DNA from: Streptomyces sp. NBC_00250
Lineage (GTDB): Bacteria > Actinomycetota > Actinomycetes > Streptomycetales > Streptomycetaceae
Direction: 5' to 3'
Assembly (NCBI RefSeq): GCF_036192275.1
Contig: NZ_CP108088.1
Location: 8,728,001 to 8,792,000 of the forward strand
Length of the DNA: 64,000 bases
The notes beneath the pieces are model-generated. The model was given only the letters and a program-made list of their open reading frames with translations. It ran no database searches and had not been told where the DNA came from. The position numbers were made by a program, and so were the translations under genes. The stretch's first letter is position 1, and each line of letters opens with the position of its first letter. Below are positions 50,915-60,484 of the stretch, one piece after another.

Positions 50915-51390
50915 CCATCGTCCCCCTTCCGGCTCACTCATGCATGGCGGGCGGGACAGATTCATCCGGCGGCCGCTTGACAGCAGCCTGCTCGTCGAGA
51001 CCGTGTGTTGACGACTGGAATCTCATCGAGCCGCAGGTTGCGGGGGACGGTCCGGTGGTCCCCAATGGTGCGGCCCCGCCAGTCCCGCGCGTCAGTTGCC
51101 GTGGCCCGGTCAGCAGTCCTCGCCGAGGACCACGTGGTTCTCGGTGAGCGGGTGGTCGGGGCTCCAGCCGGTTTCCGCGCCGCGCGGGTCCCCGGTCAGG
51201 AAGTCCGGCCATTCCAGCGTGAGGTCCGCCGTGGTCGACGTGCCGTACCCCCTGCGGCAGCGGGGGCGGTGACGACTCGTGTGGTGTGGCCGATGTGCGG
51301 TACACGCCATGGGAATTCGCCGCGCCTCGAAAGTCCCGAGCAGGCAGCATGGGTGCGACCGGGAGCGCCAAGGCCGGTGATCACCCACCC
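50915..51390. other. Intergenic upstream of the caspase operon, with a gene remnant
   Basis: No intact gene. The minus frame over about 51113-51240 reads LTLEWPDFLTGDPRGAETGW then SPDHPLTENHVVLGEDC and a TGA, like the end of a lost protein. Further up I see no clear -10/-35 for the operon. Sequence is less GC-rich than average. Confidence 0.35.
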
Positions 51391-51456
51391 TTGACAGTTC
51401 TCAGGGCGCGACACAGCATACGAACGCGTATCGGAAACGAATCCGTATCCGATACG
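51391..51456 (+). promoter_or_regulatory. Thioesterase promoter with inverted repeat
   Basis: A perfect -35 TTGACA (51391-51396) precedes a weak -10 (AGCATA, 51415-51420). Just downstream CGTATCGGA (51427-51435) and TCCGATACG (51448-51456) form a perfect 9-bp inverted repeat with a 12-base spacer, fitting a repressor site over the start of transcription. Confidence 0.55.
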
Positions 51457-51533
51457 GGCCCCCAGAGCCCTCGATGGCGGGCGGTGCCCTGCCTGTACCT
51501 GCCCGCACATGCCCGCACAGGAAGGAACTGGTC

Positions 51534-52325
51534 ATGTCCCATCCCGAGGCGTTCTACGAACGGCTGACCGCGAACCGATTCGCACCGACCGAAGGCACCA
51601 GGGGGCCCTGGAACCCGGACTCCCAGCACGCGGGTCCGCCGGCGGCGCTGCTCGCGCGGGCGGTCGCGGATCGGCCCGGAGCACGTGTCGACATGCGTAT
51701 CGCGCGGATCACCTACGAGATCCTGCGCCCCGTTCCGATCCGCCCGCTCCAGGTGACCACCACCGTCCTGCGCTCGGGCCGCAGCGTCGAACTCGTCGAG
51801 GCTGAGCTGGCGCCCGAGGGCGGGGAACCGGTCATGCTGGCCCGGGCGTTGCGCATCAGGACTGCGGCTGACTCCGGCCCCTCGGTGTCGCAGGGCCCTC
51901 TGGTACCGCCGCCGGGCGACGGCGTGTCGGGCCTCTTCTTCCCCGTGCCGTGGGAGATCGGCTATCACACGTCGATGGAGTACGCCTTCACCGCCGGCTC
52001 CTTCACCGAGCGTGGTCCCGGCACGTGTTGGCTACGGATGCGCATTCCCCTCGTCTTGGGTGACGAGCCGCAGCCGATGGACCGGGTCCTGGTGGCCGCC
52101 GACTCCGGGAACGGCGTCAGCAACGCTCTCGACCCGTCGAGCTACCTCTTCGTCAACGCGGATCTGACGGTGCATGTTCACCGCGACCCGGTCGGTGAGT
52201 GGGTCTGCCTCGACGCCCGTACGAGCGTGGACTCGTCCGGTTCCGGGCTCGCTGACACACAGCTCCACGACGAGAAGGGGCCGATCGGCCGGAGCGCCCA
52301 GAGCCTCTACGTGGCTCCGCGCTGA
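51534..52325 (+). CDS. Acyl-CoA thioesterase family protein (TesB-like)
   Basis: A 263-residue thioesterase of the double-hotdog type: FAPTEGTRGPWNPDSQHAGP is the first helix-strand with the usual N-terminal HAGPP-like turn, then RIARITYEILRPVPIRPLQV, ERGPGTCWLRMRIPLVLGDE, ADSGNGVSNALDPSSYLFVN (ending in the Asp/Thr/Gln-like triad region) and WVCLDARTSVDSSGSGLADT. It hydrolyses acyl-CoA to a free acid and CoA. ATG 51534 has AAGGAA. The operator upstream suggests specific regulation; the substrate is not known. Confidence 0.88.
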   Translation: MSHPEAFYERLTANRFAPTEGTRGPWNPDSQHAGPPAALLARAVADRPGARVDMRIARITYEILRPVPIRPLQVTTTVLRSGRSVELVEAELAPEGGEPVMLARALRIRTAADSGPSVSQGPLVPPPGDGVSGLFFPVPWEIGYHTSMEYAFTAGSFTERGPGTCWLRMRIPLVLGDEPQPMDRVLVAADSGNGVSNALDPSSYLFVNADLTVHVHRDPVGEWVCLDARTSVDSSGSGLADTQLHDEKGPIGRSAQSLYVAPR

Positions 52326-52348
52326 GTTCGACAGGCGCCGGGCCGGGC

Positions 52349-53404
52349 TCAGGACCCCAGTGCCCGCGCCAGGAGCTCACGGCGGTGGTGTGTGCCCGTC
52401 TTCGCGAAGACCGACTTGAGGTGGTCCTGGACCGTGTGGGCGGACAGGGACATCGCATGCGCCGCCGCGCCGGTGTCGGCGCCCTCCGCGAGGAGGCCGA
52501 GGAGTTCCGTCTCGCGCGCCGTCAGCCCGTGGGTCCGGCAGAACACGTCCAGGCGGTCGGCGGGTGTGGTCTCCTCGATCGTCACGGCGATCTCCCGCTC
52601 GGACTGTTGCACTTCGGAGCCCGGGGCGTCGTCGATCCGGGCCGCGCGCAGCGTCAGCCACAGACCATCGGCGAGGTGTACGCGCGCGCGGGGCGGGTTC
52701 GGGTCGATCCCCGCCTCGCCGGCCAGGAGCTGCGCGGCCACGTTGTACGCGGCCGCCGGAATCGGTGCCTGTCCTCCCTCCGGTGGGATCAGACCCGCCA
52801 GATAGGTGGGAGCCTCGGGCGTCTGGCCGCGCACCCGCAGGTCGGGGGAGAGCAGCAGAACCAGCGGGCCCGGACGTCCGGCACCCGGCGGGCGGGCGGG
52901 GAAGGCCGCGGCCTGCGCGCGCCGGAGGGCCTCGGTGACCGCTGCGCCGACCGCGTCCAGATAGGCCAGGTCCGCGGCGCCGAACTCGGCTCCGTACCGC
53001 CACAGATCGAGGAACCCCCAGCATCCGAAGCGGTCGCGGAAGACCGCCGACGCCACGTCCCGCACCCCGGCCGGGCGAAGCAGCTCCGTCCACAGCGGCC
53101 CCCTGTCGCCCTCCGGCAGACCGCTCAGCGCCGCGGCACCCGTCAGGGAGGTCCAGCGGTCGGCGGAGGTCAGATACTTGAGCCGGATCAACCGGGGCAG
53201 CTCCGGCAGGAAGGGGACCCGGGCCACCGGAGAGCACCCCACCGAGGTCACCGGGTCGGTCAGCAGGAACGCGAACGCCTCGACGTCCAGCAGCCCCCGG
53301 AACTCCCGGAGCAGGCTGACCCGGAGAGCGTGCGCGTCCCCGCCGGTCGCGCAGATCCGCAGGACGCGTTCGCGGGAGCGGGCGTGGGAGGCGGGCAGAG
53401 CCAT
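52349..53404 (-). CDS. LuxR family transcriptional regulator
   Basis: A 351-residue regulator. The last 65 residues are a LuxR helix-turn-helix: [40 protein letters not shown], ending [13 protein letters not shown]. The large N-terminal part contains a GAF-like fold ([20 protein letters not shown]). Start ATG 53404. It is divergent from the small ABM-like gene; a 6-bp palindrome pair (CCCAGA/TCTGGG) lies between them. The signal is unknown. Confidence 0.9.
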   Translation of the reverse strand: MALPASHARSRERVLRICATGGDAHALRVSLLREFRGLLDVEAFAFLLTDPVTSVGCSPVARVPFLPELPRLIRLKYLTSADRWTSLTGAAALSGLPEGDRGPLWTELLRPAGVRDVASAVFRDRFGCWGFLDLWRYGAEFGAADLAYLDAVGAAVTEALRRAQAAAFPARPPGAGRPGPLVLLLSPDLRVRGQTPEAPTYLAGLIPPEGGQAPIPAAAYNVAAQLLAGEAGIDPNPPRARVHLADGLWLTLRAARIDDAPGSEVQQSEREIAVTIEETTPADRLDVFCRTHGLTARETELLGLLAEGADTGAAAHAMSLSAHTVQDHLKSVFAKTGTHHRRELLARALGS

Positions 53405-53427
53405 GGGCGGAGCGTACGGGCCGAAAC

Positions 53428-53441
53428 CCCAGAAATCTGGG
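53428..53441. promoter_or_regulatory. Palindrome CCCAGA-AA-TCTGGG
   Basis: Perfect 6-bp arms with two-base centre, 24 bases upstream of the luxR start and 77 before the ABM-like gene. Candidate LuxR-type or autoregulatory site. Confidence 0.45.
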
Positions 53442-53517
53442 ATGTACGCGACCGGGCACCGTCACCCACGCTGGAACCGTTCCCCCGAGAAACCACGTGC
53501 CTCTGGAGGGAGGAGCC

Positions 53518-53805
53518 GTGATCACCCTGCACATCGAGCACCCGATCACCGACTACACCGTGTGGAAGCAGGCGTTCGACCGTTTCGCCGACGCCCGCCG
53601 GGACGCCGGAGTCCTCCGGCACCGGGTGAGCCGCCCCGTCGACGACCCCGCCTACGTCATGGTCGACCTGTCCTTCGCCACCGCCGAGCGAGCCGAGGGC
53701 TTCCTGGACTTCCTGCGCACGCGCGTGTGGGCGAGTCCCGCGCAGGCCCCGGCCCTGATCGGGGCGCCCGTCACGCGCCTGCTCGCCACGGAGGAGGAGG
53801 CCTGA
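53518..53805 (+). CDS. Small dimeric alpha/beta-barrel (ABM-like) protein
   Basis: A 95-residue protein: [20 protein letters not shown], then [20 protein letters not shown] and [20 protein letters not shown], a ferredoxin-like fold as in antibiotic biosynthesis monooxygenases and related small enzymes. GTG 53518 follows GGGAGGAG. It is transcribed divergently from the LuxR regulator and is its probable target. The enzyme activity, if any, is unknown. Confidence 0.8.
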   Translation: MITLHIEHPITDYTVWKQAFDRFADARRDAGVLRHRVSRPVDDPAYVMVDLSFATAERAEGFLDFLRTRVWASPAQAPALIGAPVTRLLATEEEA

Positions 53806-54214
53806 CCGGGTGCAGATGTGCCGTTCTCGTCCGGGGCAGTCCCTCGGGCGCGAGCTGGCGCCGGGGCGGCTGCGTCGGAGCAAGCGGTGGTGATCTCGTC
53901 GAGTCATGTCCAGTCTGCCGTGGAGCGCCGGCAGTTCGGCATAGGCAGGGAGGGTGTTCTGGGTGAGGTAGCGATCCGCGGCTATGTCCTGGCTCGCGGA
54001 TGGTCGGTCTGCTGCAGGTAGTCGTGAGGGCGGAGGGCGGAGGGCGGAGGGCGGTACGGGTACTGCACCGAAGCGTCTGTGTGCCGGCGGTAGGTGGCTG
54101 AGCCGGCCACCAGGGCGCGAAGTCGCCTTCACCCCGCCCCATGTGCGGAACATCCCACAACGTGCGGACCTCCCGACCTGGGGCGATGAGCAGGGCCCCT
54201 GTTATCGTGCGCCG
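53806..54214. other. Intergenic with a short tandem repeat
   Basis: No gene found. Four tandem copies of GAGGGCG occur at 54026-54053. The minus-strand frames here are Arg/Pro-rich and not protein-like. A TATCGT six bases before the VOC gene ATG fits a -10 box for a leaderless transcript. Confidence 0.4.
54026..54053. repeat. 7-bp tandem repeat, four copies
   Basis: GAGGGCG repeated four times without interruption. Likely slippage-prone; no coding frame depends on it. Confidence 0.8.
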
Positions 54215-54646
54215 ATGTCAACGATCAAACAGTTCCAAGTGACCTTCGACTGCGCGGAGCCTGCGCGCCTCGCCGCCTTCTGGTGCGAGGTGCTGGGGTA
54301 CGTCGTACCGACGGTCCCGGAGGGCTTTGCCACGTGGGAGGAGTACCACCGCTCGCTGCCGCCCGAGGATGAGATCTACTTCGCGTGCACTGATCCCTCG
54401 GGTGTGGGCTCGCGCTTGCTCTTCCAGCGAGTTCCCGAAGGCAAGGTCGTCAAGAACCGGGTGCATCTCGATGTGCGGGCCGGCGCCGGGCTCGTGGGTG
54501 AGGAGCGCCTGGCCACACTCGAGGCCGAATGCGCACGGCTGATGGCGCTCGGCGCGAAACACGTGCTGACGCAGCGCGCCGATGGCGTCAACGAGTCGTG
54601 CATCACGATGCAGGACATCGAGGGCAACGAGTTCTGCCTCGCCTGA
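54215..54646 (+). CDS. VOC family (glyoxalase-like) protein
   Basis: A 143-residue protein: TIKQFQVTFDCAEPARLAAF and WCEVLGYVVP start the first beta-alpha-beta unit, NRVHLDVRAGAG is the second, and SCITMQDIEGNEFCLA is the ending DPEGNEFCL motif of the vicinal-oxygen-chelate family, here with Ile before Glu. Metal ligands would be the first His position and the C-terminal Glu. Such proteins include lyases, dioxygenases and antibiotic-binding proteins. ATG 54215 may be leaderless. Confidence 0.88.
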   Translation: MSTIKQFQVTFDCAEPARLAAFWCEVLGYVVPTVPEGFATWEEYHRSLPPEDEIYFACTDPSGVGSRLLFQRVPEGKVVKNRVHLDVRAGAGLVGEERLATLEAECARLMALGAKHVLTQRADGVNESCITMQDIEGNEFCLA

Positions 54647-54673
54647 CTCTCCTCGTGGAGCCGACCGCCCGCA

Positions 54674-54715
54674 TGCAGGAGGGCGGGAAGCCTCCACGCT
54701 TCCCGCCCTCCTGCA
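54674..54715 (+). terminator. 17-bp perfect hairpin terminator
   Basis: TGCAGGAGGGCGGGAAG (54674-54690) pairs perfectly with CTTCCCGCCCTCCTGCA (54699-54715) with an 8-base loop. It separates the VOC gene and the convergent 3-hydroxyacyl-CoA dehydrogenase gene and could serve both. Confidence 0.9.
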
Positions 54716-54766
54716 GGCGCACGGCACCGGACCCTCACCCGCTGCCTTCCACGCCGCCCAGGGCCC

Positions 54767-55660
54767 TCAGCCCGAGCTACCGGGTCTCTCCTCCCGGCGG
54801 TATGTGTGAAACCCGCGCCCCGTTTTGCGGCCGAGCAGTCCCGCTTCCACCATCCGCAGAAGCACCGGCGGTGGCGCGTAGAGGGGTTCCTTGAACTCGT
54901 CGTAGAGGGACTCGGCGATCGACGCGACCGTGTCGAGGCCGATCAGGTCGGCGAGCTTCAGCGGCCCCATCGGGTGGGCGCAGCCCAGTTCCATGCCGCG
55001 GTCGACGTCTGTCGCGGTGGCGAAGCCGGACTCGGTCATGCGGATCGCCGACAGCAGGTAGGGGACGAGGAGGGCGTTGACCACGAAGCCGGCCCGGTCG
55101 CGGGAGTGGATGACGGTCTTGCCCAGGGTCCGGGTGGCGAAGTCCGTCACGTCCGCCGTCACCTCGGGGGAGGTGTGCAGGGTGGTGACGACCTCGACAA
55201 GCGGCAGTACGGGCACGGGGTTGAAGAAGTGCAGTCCGATGACTCGGTCGGCGCGGCCGGTGGCCATTCCCAGGCGCATCACGGGTAGGGAGGAGGTGTT
55301 CGTGGCCAGGATCGCCGCCGGATCGTCGACGATCTTGTCGAGGGCAGCGAACACCCCCGTCTTGGCGTCGGGGTCCTCGGTGACGGCTTCGACGACGAGC
55401 TGCCGGTCGGCGAGGTCGGCGAGGTCCGCGGTGACGGTGATCCGGTCGAGGGCGGCCTCGGCGGAGGTGCGGTCGAGCTTGCCGCGCTGCACGGCGCGTT
55501 CGAGGGAGACGGCGATCCGTTCTCGGGCCTTCGCCGCCGCCGGGCGGGTCGCTTCGCAGAGCAGGGTGTCGAGTTCCGCCCGTGCGCAGACCTCGGCGAT
55601 GCCGGCGCCCATCCGGCCACCCCCGACGACTCCGACGCGGCGGATGTCGGCGGGGCTCAT
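54767..55660 (-). CDS. 3-hydroxybutyryl-CoA dehydrogenase
   Basis: A 297-residue NAD-dependent dehydrogenase that oxidises (S)-3-hydroxyacyl-CoA in fatty acid or butyrate metabolism. Rossmann motif RVGVVGGGRMGAGIAEVC, VVEAVTEDPDAKTGVFAALD, SLPVMRLGMATGRADRVI, then GLHFFNPVPVLPLVEVV (His-Glu catalytic pair), TVIHSRDRAGFVVNALLVPY and DRGMELGCAHPMGPLKLADL. ATG 55660 overlaps the malate synthase stop by 4 bp (ATGA), so it is the third gene of the glyoxylate operon. Length is typical. Confidence 0.93.
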   Translation of the reverse strand: MSPADIRRVGVVGGGRMGAGIAEVCARAELDTLLCEATRPAAAKARERIAVSLERAVQRGKLDRTSAEAALDRITVTADLADLADRQLVVEAVTEDPDAKTGVFAALDKIVDDPAAILATNTSSLPVMRLGMATGRADRVIGLHFFNPVPVLPLVEVVTTLHTSPEVTADVTDFATRTLGKTVIHSRDRAGFVVNALLVPYLLSAIRMTESGFATATDVDRGMELGCAHPMGPLKLADLIGLDTVASIAESLYDEFKEPLYAPPPVLLRMVEAGLLGRKTGRGFHTYRREERPGSSG

Positions 55661-57255
55661 GCCTGCGGCTCCGTGGTCGTGGTGCGGACGAGGTGGCGGC
55701 TGTACGCCTCCGGGGTGAAGAAGAGCGGCAGCTCGGCCGCGAGCGCGGTCCGCTCGAACAGCTCGCGGACCTCATCGAGCGCGGCCCACGGGTATTCCGC
55801 GCCGAGCCGGGCCAGCTCCTCGTCGAGCACCAGGAGCACGGACTCCCGGTCGATCACCCGATGGCGCAGCCACTGCCAGACCTGGACGCGGGCGATCTCG
55901 GCCGTGGCGGCGTCCTCCATCAGGCCGTCGAGGGCGACGGCTCCCCGCCCCCGCAGCCAGGCGTCGAAGTAGCGCAGGGCCACCGAGACGTTGGTCCGCA
56001 CGCCTTCCTCCGTCGGCGGGCCACTGATCCGGCGCACGGACAGCAGATCCGTGGCCGTCACCTGGACGTCCTCGCGGCCGCGGTCGAGCTGGTGGGGACG
56101 GTCGCCGAGCACCCCGTCGAAGACCTCCTGGCAGACCGGGACGAGCCCCGGGTGCGCGACCCAGGAACCGTCGAAGCCGTCCTCGGCCTCCCGTTCCTTG
56201 TCGAGCCGGACCCTGGCGAGGGCGGCTTCGCGCGTGGCGGGGTCCTTGCCCGGAACCTGGGCGGCCATGCCGCCGATGGCGTGGGCGCCGCGCCGGTGGC
56301 AGGTGCGGACGAGGAGTTCGGTGTACGCCCGCATGAAGGGCGCGGTCATGGTGACCTCGGCCCGGGCGGGGAGCAGGAAGTCGGTGCGGTGGCCGAAGGT
56401 CTTGATGAGGCTGAACAGGTAGTCCCAGCGACCGGCGTTGAGCCCGGCGCTGTGCTCGCGCAGCTCGTGGAGGATCTCCTCCATCTGGAAGGCGGCGGTG
56501 ACCGTCTCGATGAGGACGGTGGCACGCACGGTGCCCCGAGGGATGCCGAGGAGCTCCTGGGCGAGGACGAACACGTCGTTCCACAGCCCGGCCTCGTAGT
56601 GGTTCTCCAGCTTCGGGAGGTAGAAGTACGGGCCGTGGCCGGCGTCGATCTGGCGCTGGGCGCAGTGGAAGAAGTACAGGCCGAAGTCGACGAGGGAGGC
56701 GGGGACCGGGCGGCCGGCGAACTCCAGGTGTTCCTCGTCGAGGTGCCAGCCGCGTGGCCGGACCATGATCGTGGCGGGATTCTCGCCGAGGCGGTACTCC
56801 TTGCCGCTGTCGGCGGTGAAGTCGATCCGCCGCTCGATGGCGTCGAGGAGGACGAGCTGACCCTCGATGACGTTGTCCCAGGTGGGCGCGGTGGCATCCT
56901 CGAAGTCCGCCATCCACACGCGCGCACCGGAGTTGAGCGCGTTCACCGCCATGCGGCGCTCGGGCGGCCCGGTGATCTCGACGCGGCGGTCGGTCAGGCC
57001 GGGGGCGGGCGGGGCGACCCGCCAGGTGCGGTCGGCACGGACCGCCGAGGTGGCGACCGGGAAGTCGAGTGGTGAACCGGTGGCGAGCCGGATGGCCTGC
57101 CGCCGGCGTTCCTTCAGGAGCCACTGGCGGCGTTCGCCGAAGGCGGCGGCGAGCCTGCCGACGAAGTCGAGGGCGGCGGGGGTGAGGATCTCGTCGTGTC
57201 GGTCGCCTGGGGCGGCAAGGACGCGGACGTGACGGGTCAGGGCGCTGGTGGTCAT
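55657..57255 (-). CDS. aceB: Malate synthase A
   Basis: A 532-residue TIM-barrel enzyme that condenses acetyl-CoA and glyoxylate to malate. Signature segments: WMADFEDATAPTWDNVIEGQ, TIMVRPRGWHLDEEHLEF, PYFYLPKLENHYEAGLWNDV, IGGMAAQVPGKDPATREAAL, GFDGSWVAHPGLVPVCQEVF and RVQVWQWLRHRV, in the order of malate synthase A. Catalytic Arg is in PRGWH and Asp in the C-terminal part. ATG 57255 is used. It lies 100 bases after isocitrate lyase, with the dehydrogenase overlapping its end. Confidence 0.96.
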   Translation of the reverse strand: MTTSALTRHVRVLAAPGDRHDEILTPAALDFVGRLAAAFGERRQWLLKERRRQAIRLATGSPLDFPVATSAVRADRTWRVAPPAPGLTDRRVEITGPPERRMAVNALNSGARVWMADFEDATAPTWDNVIEGQLVLLDAIERRIDFTADSGKEYRLGENPATIMVRPRGWHLDEEHLEFAGRPVPASLVDFGLYFFHCAQRQIDAGHGPYFYLPKLENHYEAGLWNDVFVLAQELLGIPRGTVRATVLIETVTAAFQMEEILHELREHSAGLNAGRWDYLFSLIKTFGHRTDFLLPARAEVTMTAPFMRAYTELLVRTCHRRGAHAIGGMAAQVPGKDPATREAALARVRLDKEREAEDGFDGSWVAHPGLVPVCQEVFDGVLGDRPHQLDRGREDVQVTATDLLSVRRISGPPTEEGVRTNVSVALRYFDAWLRGRGAVALDGLMEDAATAEIARVQVWQWLRHRVIDRESVLLVLDEELARLGAEYPWAALDEVRELFERTALAAELPLFFTPEAYSRHLVRTTTTEPQA

Positions 57256-57355
57256 CGGACTCTCCTGAACTGCGAGCGGGAACGGGGGCGGGCGGGGACG
57301 GTCGCTCGCCCCCGTTCATCCGGAGGCGCGGGCCGGTCGAGCGCCGGAGGGCGGG

Positions 57356-58666
57356 CTAGTGGAACTGCTCTTCCTCGGTGGAGCCGGCGAGCGCGGTCGT
57401 CGAGGAGGCCGGGTTGACGGCTGTGGAGACCAGGTCGAAGTAGCCGGTGCCGACCTCGCGCTGGTGCTTCACAGCGGTGAAGCCCTGCGCCTGCGCGGCG
57501 AACTCCCGCTCCTGGAGGTCGACATACGCCGTCATGCCGTGGTCCGCGTAGCCGCGGGCGAGCTCGAACATGCCGTGGTTGAGGGAGTGGAAGCCCGCCA
57601 GGGTGATGAACTGGAAGCGGTAGCCCATCGCGCCCAACTCCCGCTGGAACTTGGCGATCTGGTCGTCGTCGAGCGAGGCCTTCCAGTTGAAGGACGGCGA
57701 GCAGTTGTACGCGAGCATCTGGTCCGGGTGCTGGGCGTGGATCGCCTCGGCGAAGTCGCGGGCCTGCGCCAGGTCCGGGGTGCCGGTCTCGACCCAGATG
57801 AGATCGGCGTACGGGGCGTAGGCGAGGCCGCGGGCGATGACGGGCGCCATGCCGTTCTGGACGCGGTAGAAGCCCTCGGCCGTGCGCTCGCCGGTCACGA
57901 ACCGCGCGTCGCGCTCGTCGACGTCGCTGGTCAGCAGGTTCGCGGCGAGGGCGTCGGTACGGGCGATGACCAGGGTCGGGGTGTCGGCGATGTCCGCCGC
58001 GAGCCGGGCCGCGTTGAGGGTCCGGATGTGCTGGGCGGTCGGGACGAGGACCTTGCCGCCGAGATGACCGCACTTCTTCTCCGAGGCCAGCTGGTCCTCG
58101 TAGTGGATACCGGCCGCACCCGCCGCGATCATCGCCTTGGTCAGCTCGAAGGCGTTGAGCGGACCGCCGAATCCGGCCTCGGCGTCGGCCACGATCGGCG
58201 CCAGCCAGTCGATGCCCTCGTCGGCCGAAGCGGTCGAGCCGCCCTCGGCGGTGGCGATCTGGTCGGCCCGCAGCAGGGCGTTGTTGATCCGACGGACCAC
58301 CTGGGGAACGGAGTTGACCGGATAGAGGCTCTGGTCGGGGTACGTGTGTCCGGCCTGGTTGGCATCGGCGGCGACCTGCCAGCCCGACAGGTAGATCGCC
58401 TGGAGGCCGGCCCGCACCTGCTGGACGGCCTGGCCGCCGGTGAGCGCGCCGAGCGCGTGGACGTAGTCCCGCTCGTGGAGCTGCCGCCAGAGCCGTTCGG
58501 CACCGCGCCGGGCCAGGGTGTGCTCCTCGCGGACGCTGCCGGAGAGCCGGACCACGTCCTCCGCGGTGTACGTCCGCTCGATCCCGGCCCAGCGGGGGTC
58601 CGTCGCCCAGGCTGCGGCCAGCTTCGCCCCGGCCGTCGCCGCTGCCGTCGTGTTCGTGTCTGCCAT
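57356..58666 (-). CDS. aceA: Isocitrate lyase
   Basis: A 436-residue enzyme that splits isocitrate to glyoxylate and succinate. The catalytic Cys lies in [20 protein letters not shown] (KKCGH). Other markers: [66 protein letters not shown] and the end [19 protein letters not shown] 58666 ([10 protein letters not shown]...) is preferred; ATG 58684 adds six residues. It leads the operon with malate synthase and the dehydrogenase, and is divergent from the RamB-like regulator, which probably controls it. Confidence 0.96.
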   Translation of the reverse strand: MADTNTTAAATAGAKLAAAWATDPRWAGIERTYTAEDVVRLSGSVREEHTLARRGAERLWRQLHERDYVHALGALTGGQAVQQVRAGLQAIYLSGWQVAADANQAGHTYPDQSLYPVNSVPQVVRRINNALLRADQIATAEGGSTASADEGIDWLAPIVADAEAGFGGPLNAFELTKAMIAAGAAGIHYEDQLASEKKCGHLGGKVLVPTAQHIRTLNAARLAADIADTPTLVIARTDALAANLLTSDVDERDARFVTGERTAEGFYRVQNGMAPVIARGLAYAPYADLIWVETGTPDLAQARDFAEAIHAQHPDQMLAYNCSPSFNWKASLDDDQIAKFQRELGAMGYRFQFITLAGFHSLNHGMFELARGYADHGMTAYVDLQEREFAAQAQGFTAVKHQREVGTGYFDLVSTAVNPASSTTALAGSTEEEQFH

Positions 58667-58710
58667 GACCGTCACCGTCTCCATGAGTCGTTCGAGCGGG
58701 CCGTGCACGT

Positions 58711-58725
58711 CAAAGGTGCAAAGGC
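58711..58725. promoter_or_regulatory. Candidate RamB-type site near aceA
   Basis: CAAAGGTGCAAAGGC resembles the TTTGCA-containing sites of the RamB/PrpR family on the minus strand (TTTGCACCTTTG), 45 bases upstream of aceA. A related sequence, AAGTTTGCGAAGG, is at 58968-58980 near the regulator. Confidence 0.45.
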
Positions 58726-59032
58726 TTGGCACTGTGTGCCGTCGTTTGGGGTGCGGCCCGCCGTCCCTTGTGGAACGAGCTGAGCAATCGCGCCTGACCG
58801 CCGACCTGTACCCGCCGGGATCACCGACATCAGGGCATGAATCGCGCCCGGTGGTACCGCCTGCGCCGCCTGGACCGGCGGGCCGCAGGACGACTCTCCC
58901 AATGACACTCGGTGCCATCAACCGTGGACGATTGCCAACTTCTGCGCATCTTCTCGCGCGGATCTGCCAAGTTTGCGAAGGCCGTCCCACACGGATTCCG
59001 GCGTAGTGTGGGGCGGGAGTCGAGGGGGTCGG

Positions 59033-60448
59033 GTGAGCAAGACGTATGCGGGTGCGCGGCTTCGGCGGCTGCGCGAGGAGCGGCGGATGAGCCAGGCCGA
59101 GCTGGCTCGGGTCCTGGCCATCTCGCCCAGCTACCTGAACCAGATGGAGCACGACTCACGCCCGCTGACCGTTCCCGTCCTGTTGCGGCTCACCGAGGCC
59201 TTCGGCGTCGATCCGGGTTTCTTCTCGGAGCGCGACACCAGCCGGCTGGTCGCGGACCTGCGCGAGGCGCTGGCCGGCGAGGTCGCCGAGGCCCGCGTCT
59301 CCGCCTCCGATCTCGCCGAGCTGGCTGCCCGGATGCCGGCCGTGGCCCAGGTCCTCCTCGACCTCGGTCGCCGTGGGCAGCGGCTCGCGGAGGGCCTGGC
59401 CGGGGTGACGGACGGCCGGGACGGCGACCGCGGCGGCGCCCTCTCCCCGCACGAGGAGATCCGCGAGTTCTTCTACCGTCGCCAGAACTACCTCCACGAC
59501 ACCGACCTCGCCGCCGAGGAACTGGCCCACGGCATCGGGATCCGGCCCGGAGAGGTCGTCCGCGCCCTCTCCGGCAGGCTGGCGGACCGGCACGGTGTAC
59601 GGGTTGTCGGGGACGCGGCGGCCGGGTCCGAGCGGCTGCACCACTACGAGGAATCCATGCGGGTCCTCCACCTCTCCGCACGGCTGCGGCCCGGCCAGCA
59701 GGCCTTTCGGATGGCCACGCAGCTGGCGCTCCTTGAGTACGGGGACGAGCTCGACCGGCTCGCCGCCGAGGACTTCCCGGTCGGCTCCACCCCGCACGGC
59801 TTGGCCCGGATCGGCATCGCCAACTACTTCGCGGCCGCGCTGATCCTCCCGTACCGTGCCTTCCACACGGCTGCCGAGACGTTCCGCTACGACATCGAGC
59901 GGCTCATCGACCACTTCGGCCTCGGCTACGAGACGGTCTGCCACCGGCTGAGCACCCTCCAGCGCCCCAGGCTGCGCGGGGTCCCCTTCTCCTTCGTCCG
60001 CGTCGACCGGGCGGGGAACATGTCCAAGCGGCAGTCCGCGACCGGATTCCACTTCTCCCGCGCGGGCGGCACCTGCCCGCTGTGGAACGTGTACGAGGCC
60101 TTCGCCGCGCCCGGCCGGATCCACGTCCAGGTCGCCGCCATGCCCGACGGACAGCGCTTCCTGTGGACGGCCCGCGCCGTCACCCGGCACCGGGGCGGCT
60201 GGGGCGAGCCCGGCAAGACCTTCGCCATCGGCCTCGGCTGCGAGATCCGCCACGCGTCCCGGCTCGTCTACTCGGACGGCATCGACCTCGACAACACCGG
60301 GGCGGCCACCCCGATCGGGATGGGCTGCCGGCTCTGCGAGCGCCTCGACTGTCCTCAGCGCGCGGTCCCGCCGCTGGGCCGCCCGCTCGCCGTCGACGAG
60401 AACACCAGCACCTTCGTCCCGTACAGGGTGGCCGACGACCGGGCGTGA
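59033..60448 (+). CDS. ramB: RamB/ScfR-like short-chain-acyl-CoA-responsive regulator
   Basis: A 471-residue regulator. The N-terminal helix-turn-helix is [20 protein letters not shown] then [21 protein letters not shown] central helical part follows, then an IrrE/DUF955-like region ([35 protein letters not shown]) and a C-terminal domain (DUF2083) with four conserved Cys ([31 protein letters not shown]). RamB of Corynebacterium represses glyoxylate-shunt genes; here it is divergent from aceA. GTG 59033 with GAGGGGG upstream; a TAGTGT -10 (59004-59009). Confidence 0.93.
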   Translation: MSKTYAGARLRRLREERRMSQAELARVLAISPSYLNQMEHDSRPLTVPVLLRLTEAFGVDPGFFSERDTSRLVADLREALAGEVAEARVSASDLAELAARMPAVAQVLLDLGRRGQRLAEGLAGVTDGRDGDRGGALSPHEEIREFFYRRQNYLHDTDLAAEELAHGIGIRPGEVVRALSGRLADRHGVRVVGDAAAGSERLHHYEESMRVLHLSARLRPGQQAFRMATQLALLEYGDELDRLAAEDFPVGSTPHGLARIGIANYFAAALILPYRAFHTAAETFRYDIERLIDHFGLGYETVCHRLSTLQRPRLRGVPFSFVRVDRAGNMSKRQSATGFHFSRAGGTCPLWNVYEAFAAPGRIHVQVAAMPDGQRFLWTARAVTRHRGGWGEPGKTFAIGLGCEIRHASRLVYSDGIDLDNTGAATPIGMGCRLCERLDCPQRAVPPLGRPLAVDENTSTFVPYRVADDRA

Positions 60449-60484
60449 GACCTCGAAAGCCCACGTCCTCAGCCGGTGGGGATC

